Positions 8,693 through 17,473 of a stretch of 64,000 nt of DNA are shown one piece after another. Where the stretch lies: assembly GCF_002937075.1 (NCBI RefSeq), contig NZ_NHSJ01000073.1:62001-126000 (forward strand). Reading direction: 5' to 3'. This DNA is from Rhodoblastus sphagnicola. Lineage in GTDB: Bacteria; Pseudomonadota; Alphaproteobacteria; Rhizobiales; Beijerinckiaceae. Both the position numbers and the translations under genes were made by a program. Numbering within the stretch: position 1 is the stretch's first letter; each line of letters begins with the position of its first letter. A model generated the notes under the pieces. It made no database searches and was not told the DNA's origin. It saw nothing but the letters and a program-made list of their open reading frames with translations.

Positions 8693-9973
8693 ATGTCGAT
8701 CATCGTTATCGTCGACGACCGGAGCATAAACCGGACGATCTACGCCAAGCTCGCACAGTCCATTGGGCCGGACGTACAGGCCCGCGACTTCGGCGATCCC
8801 GCCGAGGCGCTCAACTGGCTGGCGCACAACCGCGCCGACCTGATCGTCACCGATCACGACATGCCGCAGATCGACGGCGATGAATTCATCACGCGCTTTC
8901 GCACGCTGCCCCATGCCGACAGCGTTCCGGTGATGATGATCACGGTCAAGGACCAGCGCCTGCTGCGGCTGCGCGCCCTGGAGAGCGGCGCCAACGATTT
9001 CCTGCACTCGCCCATCGACCATTGCGAATTCGTGGTGCGCGCCCGCAATCTGCTCAAGCTGGCGCAGGCGGTGGAATTACGGGGCGATGTGGCGTCGGCC
9101 GGAACAGCAAGGGCGCCGGCTGAAACGGCAAGGGCGCCGGTCGAAACGGCAAGAGCGCGGGACGCCGGCCCGGAGGCCGCCCAGAAAACAGCCCCGGATT
9201 TGGAGCCGGTCGAGGATTTGGCCCAGCCCCCGATCCAGACCGCCGCGCCGGTCGCGAGGCTCGACGCGCGTCGCATGCGCGCGCCAAAGCGGACCAAGCC
9301 GAGAGACTGGCGCTTCGCGCTTCGACTCGATCTCAACACTGGACGCGTCGCGGGCGCGCAGGTGTTGCGCGATGGCGTTCCCGCCGATCTCGCCGACCCC
9401 GACGCCCTGCGCGTCGTGCTGGACAGCGCGGCGCCGCTCCAGGGCTTGAGGCGCGCGCCCATCCGCTTCACGCTGGCGGCGCGGCTCGACTCCAAGCCTT
9501 TGGCGCCGGCGGCCTTGCGCCTGCCGGGCTTATTGGCGGAGGCGAGGGTGGCGCCGGGCTGGCTCGACCTGCGCTTCGACGCCGAGCGGATTCTCGCGGC
9601 GCCCGACCGCGCGGAGGACGAGGCGCGGGCTTTCGCCGCGCTGGGCGCGGCGCTGTCGGTCGATCTCGGCGCTTTTTCTCGCGAGGCCGGAGAGGGGGCG
9701 TTGGCGGCGCCGCTGGAACAGTTCATTTCGAGCTGGGAGCCAGCGCTCGTTTTCGCTTGCGGCGCGCCGGAGGAGGCGCCGCGACTGGCGCGGGGGCGGG
9801 AGTCCGTTGCTCTTATCGCCGCGGGGGTCGGCAACGCGGCTCTGCTCACGCCGCTGCGACGCGCCGGCGTTCGTGAGGCGCAGGGCGCCTGTTTCGGCGC
9901 GCCCTTCGCGCCGCGCGACCTGTCGAACCTGTTTCCGCCCATGGAAAACAGCGCGCTCAAACGTCCGGCCTGA
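8693..9973 (+). CDS. Response regulator: REC domain plus degenerate EAL-like domain
   Basis: A 426-residue protein. Residues 1-125 form a receiver domain resembling RpfG: acidic pocket D8/D9, phospho-acceptor D54 in TDHDMP, T84. The usual conserved Lys is replaced (FLHSPI instead of FLxKPI). A linker (about 130-190) holds an ETARAP-type repeat and is Pro/Ala-rich. Residues 205-415 follow the pattern of an EAL phosphodiesterase domain (LDLNTGRVAGAQVL near 212, LALxxxL-type centre, AAGVGNAALLTPLRRAG near 377, QGACFGAPF near 398). The catalytic residues are gone: EAL is QVL, and the DDFG, Lys and AEGVE residues are lost. Such domains usually bind a nucleotide or a partner rather than cleave c-di-GMP. 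The gene stops 2 bases before the hybrid kinase, its likely partner. The EAL assignment is from my reading of spacing and motifs. Confidence 0.75.
   Translation: MSIIVIVDDRSINRTIYAKLAQSIGPDVQARDFGDPAEALNWLAHNRADLIVTDHDMPQIDGDEFITRFRTLPHADSVPVMMITVKDQRLLRLRALESGANDFLHSPIDHCEFVVRARNLLKLAQAVELRGDVASAGTARAPAETARAPVETARARDAGPEAAQKTAPDLEPVEDLAQPPIQTAAPVARLDARRMRAPKRTKPRDWRFALRLDLNTGRVAGAQVLRDGVPADLADPDALRVVLDSAAPLQGLRRAPIRFTLAARLDSKPLAPAALRLPGLLAEARVAPGWLDLRFDAERILAAPDRAEDEARAFAALGAALSVDLGAFSREAGEGALAAPLEQFISSWEPALVFACGAPEEAPRLARGRESVALIAAGVGNAALLTPLRRAGVREAQGACFGAPFAPRDLSNLFPPMENSALKRPA
9101..9163 (+). repeat. 21-base in-frame tandem repeat in the REC-EAL linker
   Basis: Roughly three imperfect copies of a 21-base unit around AACGGCAAGGGCGCCGG encode repeats of ETARAP(A/V). 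It keeps the reading frame and lengthens the flexible linker between the REC and EAL-like domains. Confidence 0.7.
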
Positions 9974-9975
9974 TC

Positions 9976-12210
9976 ATGACGACCTTCCTGTCGACCATCG
10001 GCGCGTCGTTGAGCGCGCGCTTCGAGGCCAAGGCGTCCGACGAGCGCGCGGTGATGCGCAATCGGTTCGGCCTCGCCGGCGTCGCCCTTTGCGCCGCTGT
10101 CGTCGCCTCTCTCCTGGCGCGGGGCGAGGGCGAGGCGGCGGCGTTCTTGCGCGCGGGCCTGCCGATCCTGCTGGCGCATCTGGTCGGCTCCGCGATCCTG
10201 ATGGCGCATATCGCCTGGCGTCCCGCGACCAGCGCGCCGCGTCTGGCGCTCGCCCTGACGCTGGATGGGCTGGCGATCACGGCGGCCATGATCCAGGGCG
10301 GCGGCGCCGCGGCCTATCTGTTTCCGCTGTACTGGTGGATGATCCTTGGCGCCGGCGCGCGGTTCGGCGCGGCGTTCCTGGCCTTCACGGTCGCGCTGGC
10401 GGCGCTTGGCTTCGCGGGGGTCGTCGCGACGACGCCGTTCTGGCGCGGCCAGGACGCTCTGGCGGCCAGCCTGATGCTGTCGCTCGTGGTCCTGCCGCTT
10501 TATGGCGCGCTTCTCCTGCGCCAGATCGCGATGGCGCGGGCCGGGGCCGAGCGCGCCAGTCGCGCCAAAACCCTGTTTCTCGCCAGCGTCAGCCATGAAT
10601 TGCGCACGCCGCTGACGGCGATCGTCGGCCTGACCGGCCTGCTGGAAAAAAGCCGGCTGGACAGCGAGCAGCGCGACATGGCCCGGACTCTTGGGGACGC
10701 GGCCGAGACGCTGCTGGCCCAGGTCGAACATTTGCTCTCCGGCGCCCGTGAAGAGTTTTCCCCCGAGGTTTCCCCCGAGATCGGCGAGGCCGCGCGGGAG
10801 GAAACAATCGACCTGTTCGCCCTGCTGATCACGCTGCGGGCCTTGCTGGCGGTCGAAGCGGAGGCCAAGGGCGTGAGCCTGGGCCTGATGATCGAAGCCG
10901 AAACGCCGCGCCACATTCGCGCCGACCGCCGCCGGCTCCAGGAGATTTTTCAAAATGTCGCCGGCAATGCGGTGAAATTCACCGGCGAAGGCGCGGTGGC
11001 GATCCGCGTCGGCGCCCGGCGCGAGGCGGGCGGACTCTGGCTGCATGTCGAAGTCCGGGACACCGGCCCCGGCGTCGCCCTGGAGGCGCAGGACCGCATT
11101 TTCGAGCCGTTCAGCCAGGGCGATCCGTCGATGCGGCAAAGATTCGGCGGCGCCGGCCTCGGCCTCGCCATCGTCCGCCGCGGGCTGGAGGCCATGGGCG
11201 GCGACATCGCGCTGGACAGCCGTCCTGGCCAGGGGGCCATGTTCCGCCTGCGCTGGCCGGTGGTCGAGGCGGAGGGGACGGCGGCGCCGGGAACGACGGG
11301 CTTGCCGGTCTGTCTGCCGCTGACGGAAGATTTCGACAGCCTGGAGGTCGCGCGCCGGCACGCCCTGGCGGTTCTGGCTTGTGGCGAGGACGCGCCGTCG
11401 CTGGCGCGCGCGCGGAAAATCGCCGCTGAGATCGCCGCTTTGCGCGGGGCGGCCAACCCGCGCGCGAAAATCCTGCTGGCCGAGGACAATGCCGTGAACG
11501 GCCGGGTGCTGGAGAAAATCCTGACGGGCGCCGGGCATGAGGCGCGCGTGGTTCGCGACGGCGCAGCCGCGCTGCTTGCGCTGCTGCGGGAAGACTTCGA
11601 CTTCGTTCTGCTCGATGTGAACATGCCGCGTCTCGGCGGCGTCGAGACGGCGCGCATCTACGCCGCCGCAAGCGGGCGCGCGCCGATGCTGGCGCTGACC
11701 GCCGACGACAGCGCCGAAACCCGGCGGCGGTGCCGCGCGGCGGGCATGGTCGCCTGCCTGCGCAAGCCGATCTCTCCCGAAGCCCTGCTCGCCGCCCTCG
11801 ACGCGGCCGCGACAGCGGCGCCCATGGAGGTCGAGGACGATGTCGCGCGCGCCAGAAAACGCGATTCGGCGACGCTCGATCCGGCGACGCTGGCGGCGCT
11901 GGGCCGGCTTGGCGGCGCCGAATTCGTCCGCGAACTGCTGGTGCAATTCGCCGGGGACGCCGCCCATCTCGTCGAGGACATTCACGCAAGTTTGGCGCGC
12001 GGCGACGTCGCATCCTTGCGCCGTCAGGCCCATGCGCTGGAAAGCATGGCCGGCAACACAGGCGCCGCCGCTCTGGCGCGCCTGTGTCGCGCGTGGCGCG
12101 AGATGAACGAACGAAAACTCGCCCTTTCGGCGGCGCGCGAGAGCGGCCGGTTGCGGCGGCGATGGCGGATGACGCTCGACGCCCTCGGCCGGGCCTTGGT
12201 CCAGACGTGA
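9976..12210 (+). CDS. RpfC-like hybrid sensor kinase (TM input-HK-REC-HPt)
   Basis: A 744-residue membrane hybrid kinase. Residues 30-185 hold about five transmembrane helices, with LFPLYWWMILGAGARFG, the hallmark of the RpfC (DSF receptor) input domain. HisKA: SHELRTPLTAIVGL with H207. HATPase: N-box IFQNVAGNAVKFT, DTGPGV, GGAGLGLAIV. REC: LAEDN near 501, phospho-acceptor D547 in LLDVNMP, RKPIS. HPt: QAHALES with H686, although the usual Lys after HxL is Glu. The order matches RpfC, and the upstream REC protein occupies the place of RpfG. No rpfF (DSF synthase) is in the window, so the ligand is unknown. It is likely co-transcribed with the REC-EAL gene. Confidence 0.85.
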   Translation: MTTFLSTIGASLSARFEAKASDERAVMRNRFGLAGVALCAAVVASLLARGEGEAAAFLRAGLPILLAHLVGSAILMAHIAWRPATSAPRLALALTLDGLAITAAMIQGGGAAAYLFPLYWWMILGAGARFGAAFLAFTVALAALGFAGVVATTPFWRGQDALAASLMLSLVVLPLYGALLLRQIAMARAGAERASRAKTLFLASVSHELRTPLTAIVGLTGLLEKSRLDSEQRDMARTLGDAAETLLAQVEHLLSGAREEFSPEVSPEIGEAAREETIDLFALLITLRALLAVEAEAKGVSLGLMIEAETPRHIRADRRRLQEIFQNVAGNAVKFTGEGAVAIRVGARREAGGLWLHVEVRDTGPGVALEAQDRIFEPFSQGDPSMRQRFGGAGLGLAIVRRGLEAMGGDIALDSRPGQGAMFRLRWPVVEAEGTAAPGTTGLPVCLPLTEDFDSLEVARRHALAVLACGEDAPSLARARKIAAEIAALRGAANPRAKILLAEDNAVNGRVLEKILTGAGHEARVVRDGAAALLALLREDFDFVLLDVNMPRLGGVETARIYAAASGRAPMLALTADDSAETRRRCRAAGMVACLRKPISPEALLAALDAAATAAPMEVEDDVARARKRDSATLDPATLAALGRLGGAEFVRELLVQFAGDAAHLVEDIHASLARGDVASLRRQAHALESMAGNTGAAALARLCRAWREMNERKLALSAARESGRLRRRWRMTLDALGRALVQT

Positions 12211-12288
12211 GCGCGTCCCTTGAAGCGCAATCTTTTCGGAACCAAATCTCCTGATGGCGCTTGTTCGCAAGCGACAGGAGGCGACCCA

Positions 12289-12939
12289 ATGGCGCAGGCG
12301 ATTTCCTATTACGGCTTACTGGCGATTGAAACCCTCTTCAACGTGTTCGGCTTGCGCCTTTATGAGGAGCCGCGCCACACGATCATCGACCGCGTGGAGA
12401 CCGTTGAAATCAGGCGCTACGATCCCCGCGTCGCCGCCGCAGTCGAGTTCTTGCCGGGCGAGGCGGGGCGGGGCGAGGCCTTCAAGCTGCTGTTCGCCTA
12501 TATCTCGGGCGCCAACACCAAGGCGGATCGCATCGCCATGACGGCGCCGGTCGCGGTCGGCGAGAACCTCGCGGCCAAGGACCAGGGCGCCAAGGACGAA
12601 GAGGGGGGGGCCAGGGAGCGCTTGGCCATGACCGCGCCGGTGCTGAGTTCGGACAGCAAGCTGGCGTTCTACCTGCCCGCCGCCTACGATCTGGCGACGG
12701 CGCCCACGCCGCTGGACGCCAGGGTGAAGATCGAGGCGGTTCCCGCGCAAACGGTTGCTGTCCTGCGCTTTTCCGGCTTCGGCGGCATCGCCTGGCTGCG
12801 CCAGCGGCAACTGGTGTCGACGCTGGCGCCATCGAAATGGAGGCCCGTCGGCGAGGCCTTCATGTTGTATTACGACGCCCCCTTCACCTTGCCGTTCCTG
12901 CGCCGCAACGAGGCGGCGGTGGTGGTGGAGGCGCGATAA
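12289..12939 (+). CDS. SOUL/HBP-family heme-binding protein
   Basis: A 216-residue protein of the SOUL family, whose members bind heme or tetrapyrroles. Family features are YEEPRHTIIDRVETVEIRRY near the N-terminus, the repeated IAMTAPV and LAMTAPVLSS strands, and a C-terminal PFTLPFLRRNE block. The ATG at 12289 has AGGAGG 7 bases upstream, which rules out in-frame starts further left. A short hydrophobic N-terminus (ISYYGLLAIETLFNVFGL) may anchor or export it. Bacterial function is unclear. It converges on the ferritin-like gene with an 11-base gap. Confidence 0.85.
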   Translation: MAQAISYYGLLAIETLFNVFGLRLYEEPRHTIIDRVETVEIRRYDPRVAAAVEFLPGEAGRGEAFKLLFAYISGANTKADRIAMTAPVAVGENLAAKDQGAKDEEGGARERLAMTAPVLSSDSKLAFYLPAAYDLATAPTPLDARVKIEAVPAQTVAVLRFSGFGGIAWLRQRQLVSTLAPSKWRPVGEAFMLYYDAPFTLPFLRRNEAAVVVEAR

Positions 12940-12950
12940 AAGGCGTCCCT

Positions 12951-13397
12951 TCAGGCGTGCAGGGAGGCCGACACGCGCGTCTCCAGCTCGGCGATCTTCT
13001 GTTGCAGCCTGTCGCGCTGCGCGGTCAGCAAGGCTTCGATCGGGATCGGGAAGGTCGCGATCTTCAGCGCCGCGTTGAATTTTTCAACATTGCGCCTTTC
13101 CTCCTCGATCAGGCCGGGCGGGACGCCGTCGTCCAGGCCCTGGAACAGCGCGCGCACATTCACGATCGCGCGATGAACCGCGCCCATGAAGGAGCCGTCG
13201 GGGCTGGCCTTTTCGCCGAACCCGGTCAGGACGGCGGCGATTTCCTGCGCATTCAGTTCGTGCAAGCCGATCATGTCGGTGAAGACCGGGATCAGCTTGT
13301 CGTCCTCGGCGTGTTCGTTCGCCGCCTCATAGCCGTCGCGGGCGTCGATTTCGCTGGTGTGAAGGATTTTCAGGTGTTCGAGAGCTTCCTTGTCCAC
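12951..13397 (-). CDS. PA2169-family four-helix-bundle (ferritin-like, DUF2383) protein
   Basis: About 148 residues of helical, Glu/His-rich sequence (HTSEIDARDGYEAANEHAED, then FTDMIGLHELNAQEIAAVL). This is the pattern of the PA2169/DUF2383 ferritin-like proteins, often stress-linked. GTG at 13397 is chosen because GGAGGT sits 4 bases upstream of it. An in-frame ATG at 13439 would add 14 residues and lacks a good ribosome site. It has no obvious operon partner. Confidence 0.8.
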   Translation of the reverse strand: MDKEALEHLKILHTSEIDARDGYEAANEHAEDDKLIPVFTDMIGLHELNAQEIAAVLTGFGEKASPDGSFMGAVHRAIVNVRALFQGLDDGVPPGLIEEERRNVEKFNAALKIATFPIPIEALLTAQRDRLQQKIAELETRVSASLHA

Positions 13398-13471
13398 GGG
13401 GACCTCCGTCGCTGCGCCATCGGCTGGATGGCGTTGCATAGGAAACGGCGGCGAACGGGGGTTGGTTCCAT

Positions 13472-14317
13472 TCAGAACTTGCCCGCCTGATAATCCGCAT
13501 AGGCCTGCATCAACTCCTCGCGCGTGGTCATCACGAAGGGGCCGCTCCAGGCGACGGGTTCGCGCAACGGCCGGGCCGCCAGCAACAGCGCTTTGGCGCC
13601 CGCCGCGCCGGCTTTGAGCCGCGCCGTCCGGCCCGGCCCCAGCGCCGCCAGCGTCAGCCCGCGCAGCGCGATGGCGCCGGTTTCGCCCGGCGCCTCCGCC
13701 TCGCCCTCATAAACCACGAAAAAACCTTCGTGGTCTTCGGGGAGATCGTGGACGAAGGCGGCGCCGGGGGCGAGGGCGATGTCGAGGTAAACGGCGTCCA
13801 CATGCGGCGCCCGCACCGGCCCCGCGACGCCATCAGCCGTTCCCGCGATGACTTTTATCGTCGCGCCCTCGCGCTGAACGACCGGAATTTGCGCCGCCTT
13901 GAACTCCTGATAGGCGGGATCGGACATTTTTTCCGCCGCCGGCAGGTTGATCCAAAGCTGAAAGCCGCGCATCAAACCTTCGGTTTGCTCGGGCATTTCG
14001 GAATGGATCAGACCGCGTCCGGCCTTCATCCATTGCACGTCGCCGGCTTCGATCACGCCGGAATGGCCGTGATTGTCGAAATGCCGCATTTTTCCGGCCA
14101 GCATGTAGGTGACGGTCTCGAAGCCCCGGTGCGGATGGTCCGGGAAGCCGCCGATATAGTCGCCCGGCCGCTCCGAGCCGAAGAAATCCAGCATCAGGAA
14201 GGGGTCGAGCGGCGGCTGGGCGCGGGAGCCGATCAGCCGGGTCATGCGGACGCCGGCGCCGTCGGAGGTCGCCTCGCCGTGGGACAGGGAAATGATTTTG
14301 CGATTTGTCGCGCTCAT
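13472..14317 (-). CDS. Pirin family protein
   Basis: A 281-residue bicupin. The pirin N-terminal metal site is visible in DHPHRGFETVTYML, followed by HFDNHGHSGVIEAGDVQWM and GRGLIHSEMP, giving the His/His/His/Glu set. The C-terminal cupin is present (LPEDHEGFFVVYEGEAEA). Bacterial pirins include quercetinases and redox-linked regulators of central metabolism. The start has AAGGAG upstream. It lies 79 bases after an ArsR-type regulator on the same strand and is probably its operon partner and target. Confidence 0.92.
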   Translation of the reverse strand: MSATNRKIISLSHGEATSDGAGVRMTRLIGSRAQPPLDPFLMLDFFGSERPGDYIGGFPDHPHRGFETVTYMLAGKMRHFDNHGHSGVIEAGDVQWMKAGRGLIHSEMPEQTEGLMRGFQLWINLPAAEKMSDPAYQEFKAAQIPVVQREGATIKVIAGTADGVAGPVRAPHVDAVYLDIALAPGAAFVHDLPEDHEGFFVVYEGEAEAPGETGAIALRGLTLAALGPGRTARLKAGAAGAKALLLAARPLREPVAWSGPFVMTTREELMQAYADYQAGKF

Positions 14318-14396
14318 GAGAAGTCTCCTTGAGCGCCAGATCGTGCCTTGTGCGAAAATAAGAAGGGTTCAGGGCAAGAGTTTGCAAAAACGCAAA

Positions 14397-14735
14397 TTAA
14401 ACACGGGGGCAAAAAGTCTCGTAGAGCACGCCGATCAGCCGTTCCACGCGGATGTCGGCCAGCGCATAGCGTATGCTCTGACCATCGCGGGTGGCGCGCA
14501 CCAGACCGTCCTTGCGCAGCAGGGCGAGGTGCTGGGAAATGAGGCTCTGCCGCGCCGCCAGTCGTTCGGTGATCTCGCCGACCGTGGCCTCGCCGTCGGC
14601 AAGCAGGCACAGGATGCGCAGGCGCACGGGATTGGCGAGCGACTTTAAAAACTCGCTCGCCTGTTCCGCCGCCACGCCCAAAGCGGCGGGATCGCTGATT
14701 GCGGGGTTGACTTCACTCTTTTTTGTGCGCGCCAT
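14397..14735 (-). CDS. ArsR-family regulator with BigR/SqrR-type cysteine pair
   Basis: A 112-residue winged-helix repressor. LKSLANPVRLRILCLLADGE is followed by the recognition region RQSLISQHLALLRKDGLV. It carries Cys43 (in LRILCLL) and Cys109 (in LYETFCPRV), the same positions and spacing as the two cysteines that sense persulfide in SqrR and BigR, and it lacks the metal-binding motif ELCVCDL. It therefore probably senses reactive sulfur or oxidants rather than metals. It precedes the pirin gene on the same strand and likely controls it and itself. Confidence 0.87.
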   Translation of the reverse strand: MARTKKSEVNPAISDPAALGVAAEQASEFLKSLANPVRLRILCLLADGEATVGEITERLAARQSLISQHLALLRKDGLVRATRDGQSIRYALADIRVERLIGVLYETFCPRV

Positions 14736-14892
14736 GCTCGAAAGTCCGCCAGTCCAAACATCTTGTCAATCGCGTCCGCCGCTGGGCCGGGCGCGCGGGA
14801 GCCTTTTCCACAGCATCGGTTTTGACCCCGCCGCGCGCCAGGGGTAAAAGCGCGCCCCTCACAGGGGCCGCACCACGAATCGAGATTGCGAC

Positions 14893-17238
14893 ATGAACGC
14901 CATCAACCGCCGAATCGCTCAGGAATTGCAGGTCGCGGAGACCCAGGTGACGGCGGCGGTCGATCTGCTCGACGCCGGCTCGACCGTGCCCTTCATCGCC
15001 CGCTATCGCAAGGAGGCGACCGGCGCGCTCGACGACACCCAATTGCGCAATCTCGAAGAGCGCCTGCGTTACTTGCGCGAGTTGGAGGAGCGGCGCAAGG
15101 CGGTGCTGGACTCGATCCGCACGCAGGACAAGCTGACGCCGGAGCTGGAGAAGCAGCTTTTGGGCGCGGAGACCAAGGCGCAGCTTGAAGACATTTACCT
15201 GCCCTACAAGCCCAAGCGCCGCACCAAGGCGACCATCGCCCGCGAGGCCGGCCTCGGCCCGCTCGCCGAGGGACTGCTCGCCAATCCCGCGCTCGACCCC
15301 CGCGCGGAAGCGGAGAAGTTTGTCGATGAGGCCAAGGGGATCAAGAGTGTCGACGAGGCGCTGGACGGCGCGCGCGCCATTCTGGTGGAGAAATTCACCG
15401 AAAAGGCTGAACTGGTCGGGCATTTGCGCGAGAATTTCTGGAACCGTGGGCGTCTTGTCTCGAAAGTTCGCGACGGCAAGACCCAGGACGGCGCCAAATA
15501 TTCGGATTATTTCGACTTTTTCGAACCTCTGACCAAACTGCCGTCGCACCGCATTCTCGCGCTGTTTCGCGGCGAGAAGGAGGAAATGCTCGACCTGACG
15601 CTGGAGCCGGAAGGCGCCGCCGAGACGGAGGCCAACGGCGAACGGGCCTATGAGCAGGCGATAGCCGCCAGTTTTGGCGTGGCCGAGCGCGGCCGTCCCG
15701 CCGACAAATGGCTGGGCGACGCCGTGCGCTGGGCCTGGCGCACAAGGCTGAAGATTTCGCTGTCGGTCGATCTGCGCGCAAAACTCTGGCAGAACGCCGA
15801 GGAGCAGGCGGTCAAGGTTTTCGCGGGCAATTTGCGCGATCTGCTGCTGGCGGCGCCGGCGGGGCCGCGCGCCACCATGGGACTCGATCCCGGCTTCCGC
15901 ACCGGCGTAAAAGTCGCGGTGGTCGACGCCACCGGCAAGGTGGTGGACACAGGCGTGATCTATCCCCACGAGCCGCAGCGGCGCTGGGACGACGCCCTCG
16001 CCATTTTGGGCGCGCTGTGCCTGAAGCACAAGGTGGAGCTGATCGCCATCGGCAATGGCACGGCCTCGCGCGAGACCGACAAGCTCGCAAGCGAATTGGT
16101 GGCGAAACTGCCGGGCTCGAAGATGACGAAAATCGTGGTCTCCGAAGCCGGCGCCTCGATTTATTCGGCCTCCGCCTTCGCCGCCGCTGAATTGCCCGAC
16201 CTCGACGTCACCTTGCGCGGCGCCGTCTCGATCGCGCGCCGCTTGCAGGACCCGCTGGCGGAACTGGTGAAGATCGACCCGAAAAGCATCGGCGTCGGCC
16301 AGTACCAGCACGATCTCGCGGAATTCAAGCTGTCGCGCTCGCTCGACGCGGTGGTGGAGGATTGCGTCAACGCCGTGGGCGTCGATCTCAACACGGCGTC
16401 GGCGCCGCTGCTGGCGCGCGTGTCGGGCCTGGGCGAATCGCTCGCCGGCAATATTGTCGCCCATCGCGACGCCAACGGCGTTTTTAAAACTCGGACGGAG
16501 CTGAAGAAGGTGCCCCGCCTCGGCGCCAAGGCGTTCGAGCAATGCGCCGGCTTTTTGCGCATTCGCGATGGCAATGACCCGCTCGACGCCTCGGGCGTCC
16601 ATCCCGAAGCCTATCCGCTGGTGCGCAAGATTTTGGCCGCCGCCAAGGCCGACATTCACGTGGTGATCGGCGATTCCAAGATTTTGCGCGCGTTAAAGCC
16701 GAAGGAATTCGCCGACGAGCAGTTCGGCCTCCTCACCGTCACCGACGTGTTCAAGGAGTTGGAAAAGCCCGGCCGCGATCCCCGCCCCGAGTTCAAGACC
16801 GCCACTTTCATGGACGGTGTGGAAAAACTCTCCGACCTCAGACCGGGCATGGTGCTGGAGGGCGTGGTCACCAATGTCGCGGCTTTCGGCGCCTTCGTCG
16901 ACATTGGCGTGCATCAGGACGGCCTTGTGCATATTTCCGCCATGTCGAAAACCTTCATCAAGGACCCGCGCGAGGCGGCCAAGCCCGGCGATGTGGTCAA
17001 GGTCAAGGTTTTGGAGGTGGATGCGCCGCGCAAGCGCATCGCCCTGACCATGCGGCTCGACGACGCCTTTGACGCCAGGGCGTCCAGTGGGGGGGCAGGG
17101 GCGGGCGGTCGCCCGCAACAAGGCCAGCGGCAGGATTTTGCCAAACATGCGCCGTCGCGCCCGGCGACGGGCAACGCCTTCGCCGAGGCCTTCGCCCGCG
17201 CCAGCAAGGACGCGCCGCCGCCGAAAAAGGGCAGATAG
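14893..17238 (+). CDS. tex: Tex-family RNA-binding transcription accessory protein
   Basis: A 781-residue Tex protein. It has the N-terminal helical Tex domain (VPFIARYRKEATGALDD), a YqgF/RNase H-like domain starting at MGLDPGFRTGVKVAV, and helix-hairpin-helix motifs (NTASAPLLARVSGLGESLA). A C-terminal S1 domain (VLEGVVTNVAAFGAFVDIGV) is followed by a low-complexity Gly/Ala/Gln tail. Tex binds nucleic acid and associates with transcription and translation. The length is normal and the gene stands alone. Confidence 0.96.
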   Translation: MNAINRRIAQELQVAETQVTAAVDLLDAGSTVPFIARYRKEATGALDDTQLRNLEERLRYLRELEERRKAVLDSIRTQDKLTPELEKQLLGAETKAQLEDIYLPYKPKRRTKATIAREAGLGPLAEGLLANPALDPRAEAEKFVDEAKGIKSVDEALDGARAILVEKFTEKAELVGHLRENFWNRGRLVSKVRDGKTQDGAKYSDYFDFFEPLTKLPSHRILALFRGEKEEMLDLTLEPEGAAETEANGERAYEQAIAASFGVAERGRPADKWLGDAVRWAWRTRLKISLSVDLRAKLWQNAEEQAVKVFAGNLRDLLLAAPAGPRATMGLDPGFRTGVKVAVVDATGKVVDTGVIYPHEPQRRWDDALAILGALCLKHKVELIAIGNGTASRETDKLASELVAKLPGSKMTKIVVSEAGASIYSASAFAAAELPDLDVTLRGAVSIARRLQDPLAELVKIDPKSIGVGQYQHDLAEFKLSRSLDAVVEDCVNAVGVDLNTASAPLLARVSGLGESLAGNIVAHRDANGVFKTRTELKKVPRLGAKAFEQCAGFLRIRDGNDPLDASGVHPEAYPLVRKILAAAKADIHVVIGDSKILRALKPKEFADEQFGLLTVTDVFKELEKPGRDPRPEFKTATFMDGVEKLSDLRPGMVLEGVVTNVAAFGAFVDIGVHQDGLVHISAMSKTFIKDPREAAKPGDVVKVKVLEVDAPRKRIALTMRLDDAFDARASSGGAGAGGRPQQGQRQDFAKHAPSRPATGNAFAEAFARASKDAPPPKKGR

Positions 17239-17308
17239 CTCAGGCGTCGCAGCAGAGCGAGGGCGCAAGAGGCTCCTCGCCCGAACCGTTGGCGCGAAAC
17301 CTATGGTT

Positions 17309-17323
17309 TACCACCTTGTGGTA
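17309..17323. promoter_or_regulatory. Inverted repeat TACCAC-CTT-GTGGTA upstream of hpnL
   Basis: A perfect 6+6 inverted repeat with a 3-base centre lies about 150 bases before the hpnL start in the only gap ahead of the hpn genes. It could be an operator; I could not tie it to a known regulator. Confidence 0.35.
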
Positions 17324-17473
17324 GCAATCATATGTCAATACCCGTTAAAGTTGAATCGTCAGGCGTCGAGCGCGGCCTTGAACGCCGGATTCATGCTGCT
17401 CCGGGTAGCAAAATTCCCATTCCGGCACAAAGGGAGGGCTGACTTTGCCCAAGATTCCGGCTAAGGCGAGGCA

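Noticed and set aside
8854-12270. Long minus-strand frame across the REC-EAL and kinase genes
   Set aside because: It spans two real genes with clear motifs and has low-complexity Arg/Gly/Gln composition.
14713-16659. Minus-strand frame opposite tex
   Set aside because: No family features, while the plus strand encodes complete Tex.
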